From NCBI GenBank assembly GCA_030693105.1, contig JAUYBK010000105.1, positions 1 to 16,316 of the forward strand: a stretch of 16,316 nucleotides of DNA. Reading direction: 5' to 3'. Every line of letters starts with the position of its first letter. Positions within the stretch are counted from its first letter, which is position 1. The notes below the pieces were generated by a model, which was not told the origin of the DNA, searched no databases, and saw nothing but the letters and a program-made list of their open reading frames with translations. This DNA comes from Methanobacteriaceae archaeon. Lineage in GTDB: Archaea > Methanobacteriota > Methanobacteria > Methanobacteriales > Methanobacteriaceae. Made by a program: the position numbers and the translations under genes. This document shows positions 5,569 to 12,325 of this stretch, one piece after another.

Positions 5569-7011
5569 ATGACCACTGATCTGATCCTTAAATTTGCCGA
5601 TGCAGAAATTCTCCTAGACGATGCTGCTTATCATAAAATAAACAGTCAAGATGATAGCATAGAGTTGGCAGATTCTCTTTTAAGCGATATAGTACAGAAG
5701 GGTAATTCGGTGTACCTCCTCACCGAAGATATGGTAGAAGAATTCCTGGAAGAAAGTGTCCCCCGGGCAGAACCCCCCTCCCAGAGCAAACTCCTACCCC
5801 AGGACTTTGACTTTCAGATACTGCAGGACACCAGTAAGAAGTCCTACACCAATGGAGAGATTAAAGACTTTTCTTCATACTTTGCCAGTCGTTACCATAA
5901 AATTTGGCAAATGTTAAGCCGAAAAAACGAGCTTAAAAATGTCCAGCCCATCAAAACCGCCCAAAGAAGCGATGATGTGGTGGAAGTGGTTGGGATGGTC
6001 AACGACATCCGCTACACCAAAAAGAATCACAAATTCATGGAAATAGAGGACGAAACCGGAACCATGTCCCTCTTAGTTCACAATGACAACCACCAGCTCT
6101 ACGAGGACGCCGAACGCCTAGTGAAGGACCAAGTAGTGGGAGTGGTTGGCAGTAGAAAAGGCACCCTTCTGATGGCTAGTCAACTCATAAACCCCGGGGT
6201 GCCCCGAATAGATGAAAAAGAAATGGATTTTTCAGCGGTTTTTCTGTCCGACATCCACCTAGGCAGTTCTACTTTCCTGGAGAAGGCCTTCCAACGTTTC
6301 ATCCACTGGATGAACGGCGACTACGGAGACGAAAAACAACGGGAAATTGCAGCGGACGTGAAGTACTTGGTAGTTGCTGGAGATATTGTAGACGGGATTG
6401 GGGTTTACCCTGGTCAGGATAAGGAACTAAATATTAAAGATATCTACGAACAGTACGAAGAGGCAGCGCGGCTCATGGGAGAGTTATCAGACGTTAAAAT
6501 CATTATTGCTCCTGGAAACCACGACGCTTGTCGGTTGGCCGAGCCACAACCAGCCCTGCCCGAAGAATATGCGGGAGACCTCTACCAGTTGAAAAATGTG
6601 GAATTTGTCAGCAACCCATCACTGGTAAATATGGATGGGATAAAAACTCTAATATACCACGGTAGAAGCTTTGACGACTTGGCCATGACCGTTAAGGGAT
6701 TGAGTCACCAGAACTCGGACATCATCATGAAGGAACTACTGGAAAAAAGACACTTAGCGCCGATCTACGGGGAAAGAACAGCATTGGCATCAGAAATAGA
6801 AGACCATTTAGTTATAGAAGACGTTCCCGACGTGTTCCACACCGGCCACGTGCACATCAACAGTTATAAAAAATATAAAGGCATTCATCTTATTAACAGT
6901 GGAACATTCCAGTCCCAGACTGAGTTTCAGAAGATCTACAACATCGTCCCCACTTGCGCCCAGGTACCGGTGCTAAGTAGGGGTAGTATGAAACTGTTAA
7001 AATTCAATTAA
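5569..7011 (+). CDS. polB: DNA polymerase D (PolII) small subunit DP1
   Basis: 480-residue small subunit of the euryarchaeal replicative polymerase PolD, the proofreading 3'-5' exonuclease that pairs with the large subunit DP2 (not in this window). Residues 1-65 look like the N-terminal DP2/PCNA-interaction region. A linker follows, then an OB fold (about 135-212, VVEVVGMVNDIRYTK through QLINPGV) and a calcineurin-like phosphoesterase domain (221-460). All metal motifs are present: SDIH (227-230), GDIVD (271-275), GNHD (316-319), YHGRSFDD (363-370) and GHVH (427-430), so the exonuclease should be active. The SD before the ATG is weak (AAGGT, 5558-5562); a possible TATA box, ATGTATATC, lies near 5507. 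It is followed 33 bases later by the aldolase gene. It lies about 4 kb from the origin at 10.4-11.0 kb. Confidence 0.95.
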   Translation: MTTDLILKFADAEILLDDAAYHKINSQDDSIELADSLLSDIVQKGNSVYLLTEDMVEEFLEESVPRAEPPSQSKLLPQDFDFQILQDTSKKSYTNGEIKDFSSYFASRYHKIWQMLSRKNELKNVQPIKTAQRSDDVVEVVGMVNDIRYTKKNHKFMEIEDETGTMSLLVHNDNHQLYEDAERLVKDQVVGVVGSRKGTLLMASQLINPGVPRIDEKEMDFSAVFLSDIHLGSSTFLEKAFQRFIHWMNGDYGDEKQREIAADVKYLVVAGDIVDGIGVYPGQDKELNIKDIYEQYEEAARLMGELSDVKIIIAPGNHDACRLAEPQPALPEEYAGDLYQLKNVEFVSNPSLVNMDGIKTLIYHGRSFDDLAMTVKGLSHQNSDIIMKELLEKRHLAPIYGERTALASEIEDHLVIEDVPDVFHTGHVHINSYKKYKGIHLINSGTFQSQTEFQKIYNIVPTCAQVPVLSRGSMKLLKFN

Positions 7012-7044
7012 ATTGCTAATTTTTAAAAGAGGAGAACAAAAATA

Positions 7045-7608
7045 ATGTACCAGATAAGAAAGAAAGTGGCAGAAATATCAGTTTACCTCTACCAGCAAGG
7101 ATTAGCTCCAGGAAAATCGGGGAACATTAGCCTTAGAAAGGACGATGTGGTAGCTATCACCCCTACCAATGTTTCATTAAGAGATATAGACGGAGAAGCA
7201 GTAGCTCTGGTTAACTTAGAAGGAGAAATATTAAGTGAAGGCATTGTTCCATCGTCGGAACTACAATTACATCTTATGATCTATAGGGAAAGGGAGGGGG
7301 TGGAAGGGGTTGTCCACATTCATTCGCCCTACGCCACCGGCTTTGCCCTGGCTGGAAAGAAAATTAAAATTTTAGAAGGATTTGGACCAGTGCAGGAAGA
7401 ATATTTGGAGATGGTGGGATATGCCCCGCCCGGCAGTGAAATACTGGCCCAGATGGTGAAGAATGGTCTAAAAAAAGAAGATGCGCTTATACTGGAAGGC
7501 CACGGATTAGTGGCAGTAGGTCCATCACTTGAAGAAGCTGCCCTACTATCAGAATGGGTAGAAAAAACAGCGAAAACTATATTTATTTCTAAAATGCTCC
7601 AAAAATAG
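7045..7608 (+). CDS. class II aldolase/epimerase (FucA/AraD family)
   Basis: Small zinc-dependent aldolase of 187 residues, a normal archaeal length. Metal ligands are H91 and H93 in HIHSPYA and H153 in EGHGLVAVG. The catalytic acid is E72 in PSSELQLH, matching E73/H92/H94/H155 of E. coli L-fuculose-1-phosphate aldolase. The phosphate loop GKSGNIS is at 23-29, with TPT at 39-41. Methanogen members are annotated as fuculose-1-phosphate aldolases, and one from Methanocaldococcus was proposed to make lactaldehyde for coenzyme F420; the physiological substrate here is not shown by the sequence. The start is the ATG after AGAGGAG (7028-7034). The 33-base gap after DP1 suggests one transcript with the polymerase subunit. 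A T8 run follows at 7662-7669. Confidence 0.88.
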   Translation: MYQIRKKVAEISVYLYQQGLAPGKSGNISLRKDDVVAITPTNVSLRDIDGEAVALVNLEGEILSEGIVPSSELQLHLMIYREREGVEGVVHIHSPYATGFALAGKKIKILEGFGPVQEEYLEMVGYAPPGSEILAQMVKNGLKKEDALILEGHGLVAVGPSLEEAALLSEWVEKTAKTIFISKMLQK

Positions 7609-7661
7609 GGAAATCCCCGCCAAACCTTAAAAATAGGAAAGATGTTAGTTATTACTGAATG

Positions 7662-7669
7662 TTTTTTTT
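7662..7669 (+). terminator. oligo-T terminator of DP1-aldolase
   Basis: A run of eight T occurs 53 bases after the aldolase stop codon, in the convergent gap. Confidence 0.45.
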
Positions 7670-7687
7670 AGGAAATTAATTATTTAG

Positions 7688-7707
7688 AAAAATAGCAATT
7701 TAATTGC
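7688..7707 (-). terminator. hairpin plus U-run terminator of the UPF0147/cbi transcript
   Basis: On the minus strand GCAAT-TAA-ATTGC (7707-7695) is followed by TATTTTTC, 24 bases after the UPF0147 stop codon. It resembles a small intrinsic terminator. Confidence 0.4.
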
Positions 7708-7730
7708 ATTTAGGGATTTTAGTGGTAATT

Positions 7731-7985
7731 TTAATGTCTTATGGATTCCAATTCACTTAGGACTTCCCAGATAAGGGTTCTAGCATGAATAGGGATGTTG
7801 GGGTCGTTGCTGATTTCGTCAAGAATAGAAATAACTGTACTAGCCCTTATAGATGGTTCATCATCGTTTATGACTAATAAATCCTTAGATTCCTCCGCAG
7901 CGCGCCTTATATTACGAGGAACACTAGTATCCTCCATTATATGTTGTAAAATTTGATTACAACGTTCAAAAGTCTCGGTACTCAT
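7731..7985 (-). CDS. UPF0147 family protein
   Basis: 84-residue all-helical cytoplasmic protein of the archaeal UPF0147 family (PF03685), whose biochemical function is unknown. Recognisable parts are the N-terminal helix ERCNQILQHIMEDTSVPRNI (7-26), the RRAAEESKDLL segment (27-37) and the IL-EI-NDPNIP-HART-IW motif (54-73); this paired pattern of D-x-SVPRNIRRAA and DPNIPxHAR defines the family. The ATG has a strong AGGAGG (7994-7999) eight bases upstream and a TATA box at 8029-8038, so it has its own promoter even though it lies behind cbiG on the same strand with a 158-base gap. Confidence 0.9.
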   Translation of the reverse strand: MSTETFERCNQILQHIMEDTSVPRNIRRAAEESKDLLVINDDEPSIRASTVISILDEISNDPNIPIHARTLIWEVLSELESIRH

Positions 7986-8028
7986 AAATTTAGCCTCCTC
8001 TTGGATTAGAATAAAATAAGATAAAAAG

Positions 8029-8038
8029 CTTTATAAGT
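8029..8038 (-). promoter_or_regulatory. TATA box for the UPF0147 gene
   Basis: Minus-strand ACTTATAAAG predicts a transcription start near 8007 and a leader of about 20 bases carrying AGGAGG. It overlaps one of two AAAAAGCTTT copies in this gap (8024-8033; the other is near 8060-8069). Confidence 0.45.
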
Positions 8039-8143
8039 GAACTTTATGTCTTCTATATTAAAAAGCTTTTGGTAACCACCGACTCAAAAAAGATTATGGT
8101 GAGCCCTAGAATCTAAAAAATAAATTTCAATGCATTAAAATAA

Positions 8144-9151
8144 TTAATGAACCTTATATAAACTTCCAGATACTGCTACAGCTACTGAAACTCCATTAAC
8201 ACTTGTTTTTCGTATTATAAGTTGTGGATTATCACCAACAGTTATAAGAGCAGATGGTTCTGCCACACCAACTAGTCCAAACTTTTTTTCAACTAAAAGA
8301 GACGGTTTAATGTCCGGATGTGTAAAAATCTCAAGTTCTTCCATTGAAACTATTTCTACCGGTATTCCGAGACTCCATGCTGCTTCCATAATACCCTCTT
8401 CATTCCTTTTCATCTCACCCGTAGCTATAATATCCAATCTATCTACTGGAATACCTAAATGGGACATAGCTACTTCCAAACCATTTAAAACCTGTTTCGG
8501 TGAAACTCCTCTCCTGCTACCTACCCCCGCCACCAGGGGAAGAGGGTTCAAAGTTAAACTAATTTCCTGAAAATCAACACGAATGTGGTTATCGTCCCAG
8601 TAATGAAAATTATAAGAGTTTCTGGCAATTTCATCGTCTTCCATAAAATCGAAACGGGTGGGAAGGTACAGTTCAGCTTTTTTTCCATCTGTAATTGCCC
8701 GGTTAATGGTTTTAACCGAGTGTAAGTTCTTTAATCCCAGCCAGTAATTACGGGCTAATGTGTCCACCCCCATTTTTCCTGAACCATCGGTAGATGTAGT
8801 TATAACTGGATCAGCGTCCAAGAGCATGGAAATTTTCCGGGTGTAGTGATTGGCACCACCCAAATGACCTGATAATAGACTGATAACATGTTCACCATTT
8901 TCATCAACCACTATAATCGCCGGGTCATTTGTTTTATCCTTTAATAAGCCACAAATTAACCTTACAACTATTCCAGTTGCCATAACCCCAATGATGCAGT
9001 TGTAATCGTTGTAAATCTTTTTTAAAGTATCTTTGACCTTTCCATCATAAAGGTCAGTTTGAATTATCGTAGGATCTTCCGATAGACCTCTAGCTATTTT
9101 TTCAGCCACTATTCGGCCGTTGTGTGTGATGCTGATTATGGCAAACTTCAT
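8144..9151 (-). CDS. cbiG: cobalt-precorrin 5A hydrolase CbiG
   Basis: 335-residue enzyme that opens the delta-lactone of cobalt-precorrin-5A and releases acetaldehyde, the ring-contraction step after CbiF in the anaerobic corrin pathway. Landmarks are IGVMATGIVVRLI (54-66), the conserved GEHVISLLSGHLGGAN (86-101) of the N-terminal domain, and GVGSRRGV (209-216) opening the C-terminal CbiG domain, with GIPVEIVS (262-269) and a late EPSAL segment (298-302). Length is normal. The ATG follows AAGGAG (9160-9165). The gene lies 117 bases downstream of cbiB on the same strand, wide enough for its own promoter, though one transcript starting at cbiB is possible. CbiH is encoded 3.5 kb away rather than alongside, so corrin genes here are scattered among others. 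Confidence 0.93.
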   Translation of the reverse strand: MKFAIISITHNGRIVAEKIARGLSEDPTIIQTDLYDGKVKDTLKKIYNDYNCIIGVMATGIVVRLICGLLKDKTNDPAIIVVDENGEHVISLLSGHLGGANHYTRKISMLLDADPVITTSTDGSGKMGVDTLARNYWLGLKNLHSVKTINRAITDGKKAELYLPTRFDFMEDDEIARNSYNFHYWDDNHIRVDFQEISLTLNPLPLVAGVGSRRGVSPKQVLNGLEVAMSHLGIPVDRLDIIATGEMKRNEEGIMEAAWSLGIPVEIVSMEELEIFTHPDIKPSLLVEKKFGLVGVAEPSALITVGDNPQLIIRKTSVNGVSVAVAVSGSLYKVH

Positions 9152-9268
9152 CTCCTTTTCTCCTTGTTTTAAAGAAATGGGATTAAATATGTATAATTTT
9201 GATTATGAATTTACATTGACCTTTGTACTCTATTTCTTAGGGAACAAATAAATTAATAACATGATTAG

Positions 9269-10345
9269 TTAGCCTAAGGATGAAAATATTATTAAGGTTA
9301 TAAAACCAGCTAGCAAAAATAGGGCTATGGTTATTTTTGTAAGGTATATTGCTTCTTCTATTATTTCATGATTCAAATGTCTTTTCGGATCCCCCAGTAT
9401 ATAAACCCCTTTTTTCTCCAGACGGACATTTAGGGCCCCCGCGGCAGCGGCCATAGTGAATCCGGAGTTGGGGCTGGGGGGTTTTCTGGCGTCTCTTTTC
9501 ATGATCTTCCATGATTTTCTCCAATCCAGGCCACTGATTAAAGCGGCAATTACCACCAAAATTCCGGTAATTCGGGAGGGTAAGTAGTTGAGGATATCAT
9601 CCAAATAGGCTGGAAACCATCCCATAAGACTATATTTCTCGTTTTTATAACCAACCATAGCATCCAAGGTGTTAATAACCCGATAAAAAACTCCAGAAAT
9701 AATTGCAAGAGTTGAAACTAATTTAAAAGATGATAAATCATTTATTGGGTTTTTAAATTGCAATATGTGGTTAAACAGTCCATTTAAATCAGTGAAACTT
9801 GATAGATAAACAGTAGTAGTTCCAAACCGGGTCCATGCTAATATTCCAGCCAATATTATGTAAACCAATATTATGTAAAAAATAGGAGCAGTAACCGAGT
9901 CATTGATGTTTTCCGTTAAGCTTTCCACAGTTGCGGAAGTCAGTTTTTCTGAGGATAAGTGAGTGGTGTCTCTGCTAACTAAATAGGAGACTAAAAATCT
10001 GGCGCGGTTAGTATCATTACGCAAAGCTTCACTGACTTCACTTGCTGTTTTAAAAAGTCCTCGGATTGCAAAAGTAGATGAAGTTATAACAGCAGCTATT
10101 AAAATGTAAATAAGAAGATTGAAGCTAAATAATAACAGTATTAGATAGAAAAGGGTTATGAAAATTGATAAAATGGTGAAAGTAAGTAGTAATCCTGAGG
10201 TACGGGTTTTTAAGCTCAGGAAATGTTGAGATAAATGTTCAATTAGTTTCCCCATCCACACTACAGGATGGATTGGTGTGGGAAGCTCTCCCCAGATGAG
10301 ATCTATTAAGATTGCCAGGACGATTATAGTTAGTAATTCCAGCAT
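9269..10345 (-). CDS. cbiB: adenosylcobinamide-phosphate synthase CbiB (CobD)
   Basis: Integral membrane enzyme that amidates adenosylcobyric acid with an aminopropanol to form cobinamide, late in corrinoid synthesis. The sequence has about five to seven hydrophobic segments (3-18, 51-72, 76-92, 154-172, 207-222, 261-271, 336-355). Motifs are PTPIHPVVWMGK (22-33), SRDTTHLS (124-131), ATVESLTENINDSVTAPIFY (138-157), INTLDAMVGYKNEKY (224-238), LDDILNYLPSR (248-258) and RDARKPPSPNSGFTMAAAAGALN (284-306, read in parts). At 358 residues it is longer than the common 310-325: a stretch of about 50 residues (168-218) lies between the APIFY and NTLDAM motifs, which are normally close. The ATG follows AAGGAG (10353-10358). 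It is divergent from cdc6 across the origin, so its promoter must lie within or beside oriC. Confidence 0.92.
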   Translation of the reverse strand: MLELLTIIVLAILIDLIWGELPTPIHPVVWMGKLIEHLSQHFLSLKTRTSGLLLTFTILSIFITLFYLILLLFSFNLLIYILIAAVITSSTFAIRGLFKTASEVSEALRNDTNRARFLVSYLVSRDTTHLSSEKLTSATVESLTENINDSVTAPIFYIILVYIILAGILAWTRFGTTTVYLSSFTDLNGLFNHILQFKNPINDLSSFKLVSTLAIISGVFYRVINTLDAMVGYKNEKYSLMGWFPAYLDDILNYLPSRITGILVVIAALISGLDWRKSWKIMKRDARKPPSPNSGFTMAAAAGALNVRLEKKGVYILGDPKRHLNHEIIEEAIYLTKITIALFLLAGFITLIIFSSLG

Positions 10346-10463
10346 GTTTATACTCCTTTAAGGATGATATGAGTAAAGTCTACAACTCTATCCTCTTGAT
10401 AGTGGTAGTTATTATAGGAGTTATTATTAGGATATATCATTCATCATGAAGTAGGAGTTACAG

Positions 10464-10474
10464 TTTAAGTGTAA
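10464..10474 (-). repeat. ORB L4 (outermost left)
   Basis: Minus strand TTACACTTAAA, one change from the TTACACTTGAAA consensus. It lacks the ACCT-type extension and is the weakest copy. Confidence 0.6.
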
Positions 10475-10527
10475 TTATACATTAGGGATTGAGGAAATTA
10501 TTATTGTATACTTAAGTTCACAAAAAT

Positions 10528-10547
10528 AGGTCAGTTTCAGGTGAAAA
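10528..10547 (-). repeat. ORB L3
   Basis: Minus strand TTTTCACCTGAAACTGACCT: mini-ORB core with one change (CACCTG) plus the full ACCT extension, nearly the same as R4. Confidence 0.75.
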
Positions 10548-10581
10548 ATTATAATGTACTATTATATTTTTAGTAGTAGAG

Positions 10582-10600
10582 AGGATCATTTCAAGTGTAT
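10582..10600 (-). repeat. ORB L2
   Basis: Minus strand ATACACTTGAAATGATCCT. The 11-base core TACACTTGAAA is identical to that of R3, and the two are mirror-placed about a centre near 10768. Confidence 0.85.
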
Positions 10601-10633
10601 ATTTTATTTAGAAAGTATGGTAGGACAAGGGTA

Positions 10634-10656
10634 AGAGGTCCATTGCAAGTGAAAAA
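10634..10656 (-). repeat. ORB L1 (inner left), arm of a 23-bp perfect inverted repeat
   Basis: Minus strand core TTTTCACTTGCAATGGACCT. The 23 bases are the exact reverse complement of 10881-10903. It belongs to the inner CTTGCAAT class rather than the CTTGAAA class. Confidence 0.88.
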
Positions 10657-10826
10657 TAAATGAAATAATAGTTATAAAATAGAGTAAGAGAGGTGAATTT
10701 CTACTATAAAATTTTTAATACATAATTTAATAATAGTAGTATTAATTATCATCTATAATTTTAGTATTCAATTTAAAGCTTTGAATTCTATTTTAAAAGC
10801 ATATAAATTATTTATTATCATCTTTT
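10657..10826. other. AT-rich core of oriC (candidate duplex-unwinding element)
   Basis: By hand count about 26 of 170 bases are G or C. It lies between the oppositely oriented inner repeats L1 and R1, where Cdc6 bound to both sides would open the duplex. It contains runs such as AAAATTTTTAATA and TAATTTAATAA. Confidence 0.75.
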
Positions 10827-10846
10827 TTTTCACTTGCAATGCATGT
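10827..10846 (+). repeat. ORB R1 (innermost right)
   Basis: TTTTCACTTGCAATGCATGT: inner-class core with a diverged extension (GCATGT instead of GGACCT). It has no mirror partner on the left near 10700, so the left-right symmetry is broken here. Confidence 0.8.
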
Positions 10847-10880
10847 CTGTCCTTCAGTTTTTTAAGGAACTCAATATTTT

Positions 10881-10903
10881 TTTTTCACTTGCAATGGACC
10901 TCT
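10881..10903 (+). repeat. ORB R2, arm of a 23-bp perfect inverted repeat
   Basis: TTTTCACTTGCAATGGACCT within a 23-base exact reverse complement of L1 (10634-10656). Confidence 0.88.
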
Positions 10904-10934
10904 CTCATACTAATCTATATAAGATATGTAAAAG

Positions 10935-10954
10935 TTACACTTGAAACGCACCTT
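10935..10954 (+). repeat. ORB R3
   Basis: TTACACTTGAAACGCACCTT: perfect mini-ORB consensus plus the ACCTT extension. A run of six G follows at 10965-10970, a possible G-string like those described beside ORBs of other archaea. Confidence 0.88.
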
Positions 10955-10979
10955 GTAATGAAGTGGGGGGCTTAAATTT

Positions 10980-10999
10980 TTACACTTGAAACCGACCTT
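10980..10999 (+). repeat. ORB R4 (outermost right, next to cdc6)
   Basis: TTACACTTGAAACCGACCTT: perfect mini-ORB consensus plus extension. It ends about five bases before a TATA-like element that may drive cdc6. Confidence 0.88.
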
Positions 11000-11003
11000 C
11001 AAT

Positions 11004-11013
11004 TATATTTAAA
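11004..11013 (+). promoter_or_regulatory. possible TATA box for cdc6
   Basis: TATATTTAAA lies right beside ORB R4. It predicts transcription from about 11035 and a leader of about 110 bases. A second AT-rich candidate (near 11112-11121) would place the start almost on the SD and is less likely. Confidence 0.3.
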
Positions 11014-11148
11014 ATTTTTAGACAATTTTCCTGATAGTTGGTTTCTTATTGTTACCCCCTTTTTAGAACTACCTCGTAAGCATGGCCCGGGGTTGTTCCA
11101 CATCGATTAAGAAATAATAATATCTTTTCATTGGGAGATGGTGGTTTA

Positions 11149-12294
11149 ATGAACATATTTGAAGAACTGGGAGAAAAGGAATCTGTTTTTAAATGCAAAA
11201 AATATCTTGATCATCGTTTTTTGCCAGAGAACCTACCTCACCGTGACGAACAAATAAAATCAGTAGCTAAATACTGGATAGAAGCCCTTAGCAATGTAAC
11301 ACCTCCAGATGTGACTATTTATGGTAAAACCGGAACTGGTAAAACTGCAGTAGCTAAATTTGCAAGAAAACAGTTGGAACAAGTAGCCCGGGATAAGAAC
11401 GTTAATGTGAGAGTTGAGTACATACGTTGTACTGATTATACTACTGAATATCAAGTTATTGCTCGTTTATGCCAACAAATGGGGCAAGACGTTCCTTACC
11501 GTGGCTGGACCAAGGGTGAAGTCATACAAGCCTTTCGTAATCTTTTTAAAAAGAATGTTTTCGGTAAGAACCTCATTCTAATTATAGTCTTAGACGAAAT
11601 TGATATCCTCCTCAAAAACGATGGAGATGGCCTTCTTTACACCCTGACCCGTACTGAAAACGTTTCTATAGCATCCATCAGTAACTACGTAGAGTTCAAA
11701 CAGTTCATTAAGCCCCGGGTCAAAAGCAGTTTACGCGACCGAGAAATAGTATTCCCACCCTACAATGCCCATCAGTTAGTAGACATACTTAACGAACGTG
11801 TCCAAATGTCTTTTAAGGATAAAGCTCTCCAAAAAGAAGTTATACCACTTTGTGCAGCTATGGCTGCCCGGGAAGAGGGTGATGCACGATATGCTCTGGA
11901 TCTTCTCCGAACTTCGGGGGAACTGGCTAACGAAAAAGGAACTGAAATGGTCTATGAAAATTATGTACGGGAAGCCAAAGACCAAATTGAGCACAACAAG
12001 GTTACCGATATTGTAATGACCTTACCCAGCCAGCAAAAGAAAGTTTTAGAGTCACTACTATACCTCACCAACCGTAAAGAAGAAATAACCAGCGGAAGAC
12101 TTTACGATATCTATAAAGAAATAACCAAAGGCGATTCGGTATCTTACCGCCGTATATTCGATTTTATAAACGAACTGGAAATGTTGGGGTTAATATCAAC
12201 TAAAACGGTTTCTCGTGGACGGGGTAAGGGTCGGACCAACATCATCGACTTACAGTGCGACACCCAGCTCCTGGAAGATGCTATGTGGCAGTGA
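11149..12294 (+). CDS. cdc6: origin-binding initiator Orc1/Cdc6
   Basis: 381-residue AAA+ initiator that recognises ORB repeats and loads the MCM helicase. The AAA+ domain runs to about residue 280: Walker A GKTGTGKT (59-66), Walker B VLDEID (147-152), sensor 1 SISN (176-179) and sensor 2 GDARYALDLLR (244-254, arginine 247). A C-terminal winged helix follows (about 290-370) with recognition-helix region SYRRIFDFINELEMLGL (332-348) and basic wing SRGRGKGRT (355-363). The N terminus IFEELGEKESVFKCKKYLDHRFLP is close to what I recall of M. thermautotrophicus Cdc6-1, the active origin binder. The frame opens at TTG 11131, but ATG 11149 is preferred: GGTGG (11140-11144) lies just upstream and length then matches the family. 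It is adjacent to the origin and convergent with pyrB, 29 bases away. Confidence 0.96.
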   Translation: MNIFEELGEKESVFKCKKYLDHRFLPENLPHRDEQIKSVAKYWIEALSNVTPPDVTIYGKTGTGKTAVAKFARKQLEQVARDKNVNVRVEYIRCTDYTTEYQVIARLCQQMGQDVPYRGWTKGEVIQAFRNLFKKNVFGKNLILIIVLDEIDILLKNDGDGLLYTLTRTENVSIASISNYVEFKQFIKPRVKSSLRDREIVFPPYNAHQLVDILNERVQMSFKDKALQKEVIPLCAAMAAREEGDARYALDLLRTSGELANEKGTEMVYENYVREAKDQIEHNKVTDIVMTLPSQQKKVLESLLYLTNRKEEITSGRLYDIYKEITKGDSVSYRRIFDFINELEMLGLISTKTVSRGRGKGRTNIIDLQCDTQLLEDAMWQ

Positions 12295-12318
12295 AAATAG
12301 ATAATTAAATATAGAGCA

Positions 12319-12325
12319 TTTTTTT
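12319..12325 (+). terminator. oligo-T terminator of cdc6 overlapping the pyrB stop
   Basis: A T7 run starts 25 bases after the cdc6 stop codon, followed by ATTTTATT. It overlaps the TAA of pyrB on the other strand. Confidence 0.45.

Larger units (their letters stand above)
10460..11000. other. replication origin oriC with eight ORB-type repeats
   Basis: The 803-base gap between divergent cbiB and cdc6 holds eight copies of a repeat with the core CACTTG. Four on the left read on the minus strand and four on the right on the plus strand, so all point inward to an AT-rich core. The consensus TTACACTTGAAA is the mini-ORB known to be bound by Cdc6-1 of Methanothermobacter thermautotrophicus beside its cdc6-1 gene. 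Core spacing is regular: 72, 54 and 54 bases on the left and 55, 52 and 45 on the right. Repeats, AT-rich core and an adjacent initiator gene are together a textbook archaeal origin. I see no coding region in this gap; a frame at 10781-10975 runs through the repeats and is spurious. Confidence 0.93.

Noticed and set aside
10781..10975. Open frame of 64 codons on the plus strand between cbiB and cdc6
   Set aside because: It runs through three ORB repeats, has no SD, and its hydrophobic composition is what the T-rich repeat DNA would give.
10460..11000. CRISPR-like array of regularly spaced repeats
   Set aside because: The repeats are degenerate, flip orientation in the middle, lie beside cdc6 and match the known mini-ORB; no cas genes are present.
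11131..11148. TTG start six codons upstream for cdc6
   Set aside because: The GGTGG site lies between the TTG and the ATG at 11149, so it can only serve the ATG.
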